Source: Lagopus muta (lineage: Eukaryota > Chordata > Aves > Galliformes > Phasianidae). Taken from it: a stretch of 64,000 nucleotides of DNA. This document shows positions 12,501-24,500 of the stretch, one piece after another. Where the stretch lies: NCBI RefSeq assembly GCF_023343835.1, contig NC_064437.1, forward strand, positions 14,039,001 through 14,103,000. Reading direction: 5' to 3'. Both the position numbers and the translations under genes were made by a program. A model generated the notes under the pieces. That model had not been told where the DNA came from, did not search any database, and saw only the letters and a list, made by a program, of their open reading frames with translations. Numbering within the stretch: position 1 is the stretch's first letter; every line of letters starts with the position of its first letter.

Positions 12501-15500
12501 GGATTCAGGCAGCTCTTGTGGTATGCCAGCAGTCTCCCCAAGGATGAACACTGTCAGCATGGACTGACTCTCAAGGAGGTGCTGGCTGCATGTTAAAGCT
12601 GCCTTTTCAAGGTTAGACAACAATGCATCTCTTGCGAATTTCAGTGCATCCAGCTGGTGCATGAAGATGAGCAGCAACCTCAGGACTAATGCTTCATGTG
12701 GCTCACATAATGCAGTGCTTTCCTCAATAATTGTAAAGATGTCCTCTGGCATCTTTATACCTTTCTCCCTATTACTGAAGACAGTTACCCTAACATTTCC
12801 TCAGTACTATACACAGAGCGACATTTATTTTCTCCAGTCTTCTACTGTGCTCCTGGTACAGAACAAAATCAAATAATCTGGCTGTGTGCAGCATAAACAA
12901 CTTCAGAACAAAATGGCATAGTAAGCTGCTGGACAGACTGCTACCTGAAGAAGAAGAAAGCTTGCTTCTCTTCTTTCTGGAGAACTTTAATGTCACATTG
13001 CAAGCTCTACTCACAGAACAATTTCAAACAGCACTAAACCACCAGTACTTGCTCACACACTGGAGTTCAGCTCTGATATAAATTCACACCAAGGCCATTT
13101 TCAGATACTGTTTTCCTATGCTCTCATGAACTGTTAGTTGTCTGGGCTCTGCTAGCAAGATACAAAAAGTGGTGATGTTTCTTAAGTACACAACAAACTG
13201 AACTATTACATGGGGATTTTTCCCTGCAAACTGAAAAATTTGTAGCTGAAATCCCTGTGTAGGACTTAATATAAAAAGGAGGTTTTAGGAAACAGTATAT
13301 GGAGTCAATTTAATTGCAAAACTTAGAGTAGCAGTAAGATGGCACAGTAAAATGGAGTCTCAAACAGATCTGGACTGTGGAACTCAACTCTTTAAGAACA
13401 GCCTTTAGCCTCAGGCTGCAGCACTTTCAGCCTTCAGCAGGTTCACACCTGGCTGAGTGACAGATAAAAGCTCACTTGGACATGAGTGGCTGCTCACTGG
13501 CTGCAATGTTGCAGCAAACAAGCTCATAAAATGTGGACAGAATTATGTGAAAGAAGAAAGTATTCTCTAGGTTGTGTTACATTTTGTCACTTTAAAAGTA
13601 GCTATTATGCCTTTGTATCAATGTCAAATGTCTAAACCTTCTGAAAGCTGAAACACTACAGACCTTTCTTTCCTGAAATTTTAGACAGCTGGAACAAAAT
13701 CATTTTTTGTTAGTGGCGTATTTATTTCTAATGCTCATCATAGTGACTTTCTGTATTGGTCACCTGAACTTCTATGATGCAACTAAGAATAACATAATAT
13801 ATATAACTTCTACATTCTCAATTTTGGAAGCTAAATTAAAAAATAATATATTGAGATGTGTTAAAAATACAGATTATCCCATCAAACCCACACTTTTCAC
13901 AGAATCAGGCTCTAAGTTGTAAACATGGTCTTGGAACAGAAATGATGGGGTTTCAGAAATGAGATGCAGCTTGGGCACAAGTTTTGTGACGTGCAGCTGC
14001 CAGCTGACCCTGAGGTACGGCACACACAGTCCCCCTTCTGCACAGCCCCAACTCTTGCTAAGGCTATTTGCACATATTTAACCACTGTTTAATAGTCTGA
14101 TGCTTAATACTAAAATTTTGTATACCTTGCAATTTTCCTCTGCCCATAGCAGCTTCAGAAATTACATACTGAAGAGAAAAAATATTTAATACAGTCATTC
14201 ATGGGTGAGTGAGAAAGGCATTTTCCACTTTGATTTCTGCAGGATGAACTCTGAGCTTGGTGCCATGACACTATTTTTGGTGAATTAAACACCAGACTAG
14301 AAGTCAGAGCTGTTCTACTGCCTGCCTTGTGACTGTCCTGTCACATAATGTTAAGAAAATCACTTCACCTCATGCTGTTACAAAACACAAGCAATACCAA
14401 AGCATATGCCTTCTGTTTGAAGGCAACCCTGAGGTGAGGCTGCACAGCAGACCTGACTGCCATTCCGATCAACTACAGCAAAAGGTCAGATTGTGGAGCA
14501 GAAGACAGCCTACTGGCTTCTCGGAGGCAATCTGCTGAATGCACGAAAGGGAGAAAAGGATCAGATGCATACAGACATTACAAAGCCTACTGAGTGCCAA
14601 GCTGTTACTCAAAGACAGGTCACACCTAGCATCAAACAGTGCTTTAAAGGACCTAGGAGCAGCCTCTGCCTACATACACACAGAAACCTACTGCTACCGT
14701 CCTTCTGTTTTGACAGAGCTTTAAAATGAATCCGTTGGAAGTAAGACCTAGAATCCTAAACAGAGATTGCTAAAGAACTGAAGACTCACTCACATCCAAA
14801 CTGCAAGTCTACGTATTTGCTGGCAGACATTTGTGCTATTCTCTCTGAAGCAGAACATAGTGGAGGAAATCCTTCTGACCCCAAATGGGCATGCCTTCAC
14901 ATTGCATCACAGTAAGCTGCAGATCAGTATGTTTGGCATAAGTCCTTTGTAAAAAGAATTGACTAACTACTTTTAAGATGTTAAGGGCACAATCCAGATT
15001 ACCAAGGATATCTACATTCAGAAATACTTGTTTTATTTAGTTTCCTGCTTTAGGAGAAAAGATCTCCTGCTTGATCTGGAACTGGAAAAATACAAAATAT
15101 TAAGCTAATCTGTTAATACTTGAATGAGAGTCAATATATGCAGCAGTGGAATCTCAAACATCTTCAAACAATTATGCACACAGACAAGTATTTTCAACCT
15201 TGTCCATCTCCACACACTTCACAAGGAATATAACAGCCTCAGATCAGAGAGGCCTGGAAGAAATGAAAAAAAACCTAATGCCCCATTATATCAGTTCCAG
15301 ATTTCATTCCAGAAAAACACAACAGTCCTAACTAGCTATTATCTTCAGCATCACGTCAGCAACAAATTGTTACTGCACATTTTTTCCTCTTGGTAAGCTA
15401 TAGCAGTTTGTCTAGCAGGAATCTGATGTGAGTAAGTATCTCCCAGTAATGCAAAAGTCCACTTGTTCAAACTTTCAATCCTTGTTCTACTTAAACTGTG

Positions 15501-18500
15501 CTTTCTGTTTTGATTTCCTCCACTGCTCACCACTGTAACACTATGAGCACCTTTCTAACAATGTATGCCTATATGGATTCATCCAAGTTTTGAAACTCTA
15601 TATGCTCTTCTTGGTTGCTATTTTTCTAGTCTCCAGAACCTTTAAACTGCTAAACTCTTAACACCGCATACAGATAACCAACTTTGCATACAGCTCAAGT
15701 ACACTAAAGATGCTGACCACACACTAAAAAGCAGCAGCATACTTTTTTGATGAAGGTGACCATCCCTCCTACCCATAATTGTTACACCAAAGAGGTCTGT
15801 CATTTGATCAGGGCAAAAAACTGTCAGTGCTCCAAGAGCAACATCAGAAGGGAACACTTCCATCACTAAGGAGAAATGCTGCAAACTGAGTATCAAGAGT
15901 GATCTGCTCCTAGAAAAACATTTCAAGTCTTTCTGTGATGCACTGAAATGGGTCACGTATTAAAATACTAGCAATAGGAAGCACAAAAGACTTAACATTT
16001 TATCGAATCATGATCCTGCATTGTACTTTGTGCAACTCTGAGTGCAGAACATACACCTGATTCTTACAATTCAGAAGTCAGAAACACTAAATGTATACCA
16101 GAAGTGTTACAGAGAATAACTGATCTCTTATTATCACACACGGGGTGTGTAACATGAGAGCAGTAAAGACAGAGATGTGCCTCAGTCTGAAGGATTTATT
16201 TAGTTTGCATGTTTGTATATAATCTATTTACAAAGGATTATGATGGAATGATGGATGTTTCTCATTAGAATATCCTACAGTGCTTAGCAAGAATTTTACT
16301 GACTTCTGTGCAAAAATCTAAGATTTAATATTGTCCTAATTTTCAAATTTCTGTCACCAGTACTTAAGAACTACAGATAAAGATAGCCAGGAAATAAGTG
16401 ATCTTTCCTAGAAGTACAGCCCACTAACAAACTACATTCTACTATCTGTAAGAATCCCCTCACAGCTGCAGAACTTGAGCATTACAGCAGAGTGCTTACT
16501 GTCTCCCTGAAGCCAGAGGATCTAATGCAATTGCATGTTGTGTGAGTTCAAGGATGAAGGACTTTCTGTAACATCTGCTGGAAGCACATTCATTGTGTAA
16601 CTACAAGTCGCACAGCGAAAGGTCAGAATTATTCTCCTGATGAACAAAAAGAATGCCAAGTTGTGAAAGAAACATTCAGGGAAAAAAGCCAGCCTAATTC
16701 AGTTCTGCTAAACACAGTGAAAAGAACATAGGAGTGCAGACATTGTGATCTTGTATCTCATCATGAACAGAGCAGGGCTGCCACTGAAGAGTCAACTTCA
16801 AACAAAAATATTAGATTAGTTGCCAACCTACCCAATTTTTGTTTTCTACCTCAGAGCCTTAGTTTTATGTCAGTCAAAAACTAATTGTGCCAGCTGGTAT
16901 AAGAAGATCTTGCTTCATCTAACAATTCTGTCACTTATACTTTCAGTGTCCCACTTGATAGAATGATAAATACTTAAAAGCTGTTTTATAAGGAGCAATT
17001 TCAAAACATACGTGTTAAAGGAATTATTTTTACAGCATAGCATTTATAAAGCAGCATTTTCTTATGGGAAACAGCAGGAAACAATATCTCAGCACTGAAC
17101 ATACTACAGAGGTTTACAGGAATATAAGGTGTTACCTGACTTATCATGGGAAGCTTTAGTTGAGAAAGATAACAGGTATCCTTGGCCACACTCACAAAAG
17201 CATTCAGCAGGCTGTGATGGTATTACAAAGAATAATGCTACCCAAAAGATTACATTCTACTGCTTTTTAAAATCTTCCCATTATGCTTTTAAATTTTATC
17301 TTCTCTTCCAACCTGTTGCAATAAGCCTAGCAGCAAATGTGATCGTGAGACTCAGACTGGGTAGCAGCAGAAACTGGTGAGCAAAAAAAAAAAAGTCCGT
17401 TCATCCCTTCTTTCTTTTCACCATCCCAAAGAGAAAAACTGCTTTAGATAAACAAGGATGGAAAGGCAAATTGTTAGCATTCGTAAGTTTGTCCTTTGTA
17501 CCGAAAGCTTTTGGGGGATGTATTACAGTGCATATAGAGCAGTTGGGAATATTTTTAAGTTTGCTGAGTTTGAATGGACATGGGGATCACATGGTTGCCA
17601 CTACCAATACAACTTTCCTCAGAACCCTAAGTTGCACAAGCAATATAATTAGTTCTTATTTTGGTATTTTAAACAGCAGGAAATAATCTTTCCTCCAGCC
17701 TTGTGGTCAATTAATGGAAGTGTGTGCAGGTAAAAGTGGGAGGAGGGGAGTCCAAAACAGCATAACTGCAGCCTGGTTTTAAATCCTTATATTTCTTGTT
17801 CTTTGGAGCACCTTCAATTAAGATGAATTAAGACTAATACTGGCCACGTTAGATGGGAGATGCACTTTTTGTGCGTTTCTATTTCTAAAGCTGAATTAGT
17901 CCTTTTCTATGTCCAAGTGATGTTAAACACAGTATGAGGAACTTCACTACTGAAAAAGAGCCTGCAATCTCATTGTATGGTAACTGCTGAGTTGCAGCTG
18001 AACCACTGATTGATCACCTGGGGAAAAGACCAGTCAGCCCTGGAGCACAGGTGAAGGCAATCCAGCTGTGTGACTGGAAGGGGGGGAGCCTGGATGCACT
18101 CTCTTAGACACCATTTAAGGGCTGACTGCCACTGGGGAAGGTTGGAGTTTTTCCTCTGTGGAGTCCTTCCTGTAAGCTGAGATCTTCAGAGGTGGGTGAG
18201 CACCTTTCCTTTTGTAATGCTCAATCTTTCCAATTGTAATATCATTCTACCTGTGCCAGTCTTTCTAATTATAACACTCAAAAGTTCTATCCATAAAAAA
18301 TTCCATGTTGAAATTTCTCACAGACGTTTTTCCCACAGCTTTCTCCCACCATACCCTGATGATGCTCATTTTCCTTCTACTCTATTTTGTTCACTTTAGC
18401 TGACTGTCAAAACAATTAAACTGCAGCATCTGTGGAAGGAAAGCAGTTCCATAAGCACACTATATAATTTCATCTATCAATTACTGGTCTCAGGTCAGTG

Positions 18501-21500
18501 CTATTTTTCTGATAGATGAAACTTAGGACTACTTGTAATAGCACTTAAAAGCACATTTTGCTGCAACAGTATTCTGTATTCTAAAGAACAGTAGTGGGTT
18601 TACTTACCCTGGACTTGAGGGAACCTTCCCAATTTTCATCCACATACCTCTAGGACAGCTCCTGCATAAAGCTGCAACGACATACAGAAGCTGTTATTAA
18701 AAGTATAAACTACTTGTTTGCTTATGGCATGTAATCTATTGATCTGAGCATCAATATCAATTCATTAGATTTGATACTGAAATATTTCATCTATTTGTCT
18801 CTGAGAACAAAGTGAGGTTGAGCTAACCTCAATGCCTGCATTTAGACATCAGTCATCTTAGTCACCTATGCAAGGTAGCCAGATTCACTGCCCTTAAAAC
18901 AAAGTGTAAGTTTATTTCAGTTCTATAAAAGGTAGCATCTCAGTAAAGATATATATGTTGCTCTTGCATAAGGTCACATTTTTAAACTTCATCTGGGAAC
19001 GTGCACCTGGCTCTGAAGTACGGTGAATCTTAAATACAAGGGTAGCAGCAGATTGTTCCTGCTACCAAAATAGAGCTTCCTACTGTAAAGCTTGGCATTT
19101 TCATCTCAGAAATAGCTGTCAATGCTGTTTACCAAATCACATCCTTCTAGCTGTGGAACTCCTACTTAGAGAGAAGATGACAGAAAAAGCTTCAGTTAAA
19201 CAGTCTCACTTCAATTCTATAAACAGTGAATACTTCTACTCCTGTTTTCTGATAGCAGTGTTTTCATAACAAATGTGAAAGTCCAGACAGAAAAACATAA
19301 CAGTGCTGACATGAAGTAAAATTAATGTTTGACTTAACTTGTGGAGACGTGTAATTAAAAATATGCTTTCACTTTGAAATTTAATAAGTGCTAACCCTCA
19401 AAAAAGGAGCGAAAACCAGACACAACATGACAGAAAGCTCCAAGTGAGACAACTTTATTAAAACTTCATCCCCATCCACACCAGCAGTCTGGGTGGCAGG
19501 GGAATGCATCTGCAGTTCAGAATATGACTCTTCTGATTTTTGCTTCAATTCAGTACTGGTGTAAATGCTGTGGATCAGAACACATAAAATACTCCATACT
19601 CATCTGCAAGGAAATTACAGCTTCTTGCCTGACCTGAACAAATCAGTAATCATTACTTCCACAGGAAATGGAACTAAAAATACTACACTGGAATATGTAT
19701 GTAGAAGAGCCTTTCAGAAACTTGCTTAACTATGTGCAAGATTTTCAACTAAACATTAGATTTAAGACTAAAACACACTTTGAATGTTAAAACCCTGAGC
19801 TATGAAATAATACTTGAGATCAAAAATACAGTTAAGCTTTTTTTTTTATTCCCCAAATTAAAATATTAAAAAGACACAGAGATATATATATATATATATA
19901 TAAATCTCAGATACTAGCTTGCATAATTAAATTTCTCTGGATTGAAATCATTAAAGTTTTAAGATGAAGGAGTTACATACACTGAATAGTGAGATTTTTA
20001 AACTTAATGTGTGCCTCCATTTATTATCCTTTTAAAAGCATTCCAACAACCATTACATCGGCAACCCTGCATTCAGATGTTACTTTGTGTGCTTGTTCAT
20101 GCACCTTCTCCTGGTTCTATATGCTGACAATTACTTGCATTTTTCGTCAAGAATTAGTATAAAGAAATAGAGGGGTAATAGCCTTTTTCCATCTGTTCAC
20201 CAATTCTGTTCTTTATGGGCACAAAGAAGTAAGCACAGCAAATTTAGGACAATGGTAACATGAACATTTTTCAGTTCTCTTTACTGCAAGTAATTCTTCC
20301 AGTTTATTTTCTTCCTTTTAAGTAAGGATTCCTATGGAAGCAAGATCACTGTGAAGATCTGAAATGTAAGACATTACGTGATTACAGAATACTCCTGCTT
20401 CGTAACTCCTAGACAGAAATGAAGTTTTAGCAAAGAAAAAAGCGCAATGACTGGTGCTTAAAAATATTTTGAGCTTCTATCCCTGCTGTAACTGAAGCCC
20501 AACTGTGCTACTTCAAAAAAAAAAAAAAAAAAAAGTTCAGATTCATGCTGGGACAAGCAGCTGCTCTCTAGATAGCTAGACAAAAAAAATCAATTGACTT
20601 CATTTGTAACTCGAACAAAGGTGTCTTTTGCAAGAAAGGCAGGTTTATTTGCATCACTTTGGCCACAAGAGAATAGTTGTGAACATCTTCTGCCCCTACC
20701 ATTCCATCATGTCCAGAGCAGATTGCTCTGAACTTTGATTGCTTCCTCATGAAGGCATAGACTGTGTTCAAATATGACTAAGAATGACGTGTATCATTCA
20801 GAATGGACGCATACAAACATGACGAGTCAGTTCATCGCACAATGCTTAACTTACGAGCTAATTCACTTCATAATGCTTCGCTTGTTTTAGCGTTCATGAA
20901 AGTGAGCATAGTGCTGCAAGCAATGAAATAAAGGCTCTAAACTGTTACTGGTGTCCATTTAGTTAGGATTTCCAGGCTGACTCACGTCTACATCTATATA
21001 AATAACTGCTTTTTAAAAACCTGCTACTATATGCTTTCTAAGGCTCTTGTGACAAAGACTGCACTTTTTCCTTGTCCTTTGCAAAGCTACGACATGGGTT
21101 AAGTCTCGTTCATTCATCATCATCATATGCTGCTACATCAACAGTGACAAAAAGGAAAGTTATTTTACAATACATTAAATTATTCCCCATTTTTATCACA
21201 CGGGTTTCCTCTAACTACTGACTAAGCCTGACCCTGCACATGTTATACGGTGACACTCAACTTGGATTTGTATGCATTTACAATCAGCTAAAATTTACAG
21301 TACCATCATGTTTTAAAACATGCAATGTGCTGGGTTGTTAATATAAAGGCACACATGAGTGAAGAGCTGCCTCACAGAATCTTGATATTGCAGGAATACT
21401 ATATTTAATATTCTTGAACTGTCAAAACTATCAATTTTTTCTTTTTTTAATAGAAAACTTGATTCATTGAAATAAAGAAATACACAACAACATATAAAAT

Positions 21501-24500
21501 GTTTTATTTTCTGTGAGGGAGAGAACTGAAAACTTTACTCTTTCCCTAAGGACCAAAGATGGACAAGAATCTGTGGGTTAGGAGAGCAGCAGTGAGAAAA
21601 CCTCACTGTCAGGAACAGAATGAACTGATGTTCTGAAATGCAGAGAGCCAGCAAAACCATTGCTACCACACAGATCATTCTGAAATGAAGTCACTGGTAA
21701 ATTTAGCTACAAAGAAACTCTTCTCTTTCACATTTTGTGAAGGGAGATGTCCAACTGTAAGAGTCTGGAAACAAAGAATCAAATAGCCAAAAAAATAGCG
21801 TTATTTGAATTAGTGTATTTCCAGCAGAATCTAAGCACTCATTTATTTGCAAGGAAAGCAATTCAAACTGGAATTCCAAAGGAAAACAAACAAACAAAAC
21901 AAAAAAACAACCATGGGATCGTGGGTGTTTGAACACTGATAAGTTGCTGAGAAAGACTGCAGAATCTTTATCCTTGGACATCTTCAGAATTTAACCAGAA
22001 AAGGCTCTGAACTCCGCTTTGGGTTGGAAATTCTTCTGTTATGTACACACATATCAGAGCTGTGTGTTATCATTCCAATCTCCAGAACTGGAGATTGGAG
22101 AATTAGGAAACGTATTACCTAAGGCTGTGTGAGTGTTGGTACCAACCCAGCTCCTTGTTGCTGTATCGCGTCATCATTCTTGTGCTTTCAAACCAAGGAT
22201 CTGAAACTCCCCAGACAACAATTCTTCCCAGTGGATCAGGTTTTGGCTCTGCTCTTTGCAATGGCTTGGGGCAAGGACAAGTGAACAGGAAATGTGACAC
22301 AGGGGTGTGCAGGAGAAAACGTAGAAGTTGGGCACCTAGCAGTTAGGTAACTTTGGACCTCTGTGGGAGCAGAAAGGCAAAGTGGAATAGAGGATAAGCA
22401 TGGCAGAGAAAAGGCTCCTGTGTACAAGCTCGTACTTGAACCAAGCGAGCAATTGTACACAAGCTAAAAATTAGATAGAAAGTCAACAGATTTCAAGCTC
22501 TGGTTTTGAAATATGCTGTCTGATTAATTCTGCTATCTAGCCATCTATTTGCCTCCAGAAGTATAATCTCTAAATACCTTTCTTCTCTGGAATCTCTGCT
22601 TTCATTAGGGCAGAAAGAATCTTTGGAGATAGAAAACACTAAGAATGGAACTCATCAACTATTTACTTGACATTGTGCATTTAATTAATTTGGAAACTGT
22701 ACTTTTTGAAGTTGTTCCAACAAACGTAGGGTCAATCATTTTATCCTGATGTATACTCAAATGAAGGAGGTCAAACTTAATTAATTAAACATTCCACTTG
22801 CCAGCACAGATGAACATACACAATTTTAACTCACATTTAACAAATCCACATTTATTGTTTTTCTAAAATTCTTTCTCACTTCAGAATAGAAAGAAGTCTC
22901 CCACAGTTGAGGCTCATCCTGCTACAGACAGATCAATGCCTTTTATCTTAGCTTGTCTGAAGAGATGAACCTTCAGTGACTTTGACCCAAACAAAAAATA
23001 AGTTTTTCTATCTTAGGCACAATAACCCATCTTAAATTTCAGTGATATTTTAGCGATGTATATTGTTACATCTAGTACAAGTTGGGCAAAAAATACTATT
23101 GATTCTCGTTATCTTAGCAATGTAGAGGCCAGACTGTCCAAAAAATTATTAAATCATGCTTTGACAGTTTATTATATTTTGACAATTTGAATACATGCAC
23201 AAAAAGGATAAAAAAGTCTAAATTTCAGACCCCTTTGCTGAAATCTGTACAGGGGCAATTACCCATCTCTGAGGAACTTTGAAAGAATGCATATGGACTC
23301 TTTGTATCAATACGTTTACCTTGTTTTACAGAAGGCTTATACACTAGAAACAACACTGCACGTAGGTAGTAGACACATAAGATGTTACCCATAAGAGTTT
23401 GCCATATATGCCATACATTTTAATACCTCAAATTTCCAGGTCAAGTTTTGCTTACAGCAGATGTTATCTAATTCAGCATTAACAATTAGAAATACTTGAC
23501 AATAGACATTTTAAATGCTGTAGAACAACACATCTTTGTGTGCAAAATATATTTCAAAGCTCCATTTAGAAATATTTGTGAGGGCTGTTGCAATACCACA
23601 CAGCACAACTATGATGATTAATGGATGGCCGACTTCATCACACAGTTAATTCCTAACATTGATTGGAATTTTGACACACATACATTGCTGAGATAAGTCT
23701 AAGATTATAATATACAATTAATGGAATATGCTTATAGCTATGCTTGAAATGATCACATGGCATAAGTGAAAGCTGCAGATGGAGTGCAGCTATTTTCGGC
23801 TACTGCGAAATATGGACAATCTCTCCTGCTACTACAATTTCACGCACAGTTAGCTTCACCTCCATTTCATCCTTCTACGTTTTACACACCAGCAGTACTC
23901 TGCGTCTGACAGACTGAGGCTTAAAACTTGCAGCTGTCTAAAGCAGTACAGTTTAAGCTAGCTTCTGAATGAGTCTGCAGCTGGATACAAAATCTTTTGT
24001 ACAGGAGAAATAACCAAAAGAATTTCTTTTCATTTTACCTACAGTAAAATTATGATGTAATGAAAATATTTCATTGGACAGATGGCAGCAGAAGAGTGAG
24101 ACACATACTGGGCGACCAGAGCACCTCACAGCTATTTTCCACCACGTCAATTCACAGAATATTGGATCAATAACAAGATGAGAATTAATAAATATCTTTC
24201 AAGCATATGGAAGAACTGAGTTCCACAAATGTACACATATGGGCTTGCACTGATGTTACTCAGCACAAAGTATTTTTAGGACTGGGCATATTTCACAGAT
24301 CGTTTTCAAAAACTGTTAATGATACAAAAAAATCCCAGATTTCTAACCCTCCCCACATACTTTTAAGGAGAATTAACTGTAAATCCTGAAGTCTGTGCTG
24401 GAATTCTAACAGCACGCATGGTGTCTGTAACATGGATAGCTAGCGTGTTGCCTTGCGATAGCAAAACCTACTCACGTGATAAAAAAGCTAGGCTGCATAC

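Noticed and set aside
18636-18638. TGA in SELENOF read as a nonsense mutation or sign of a pseudogene
   Set aside because: The position matches the family's selenocysteine, downstream exons stay in frame, and an intact SECIS is present.
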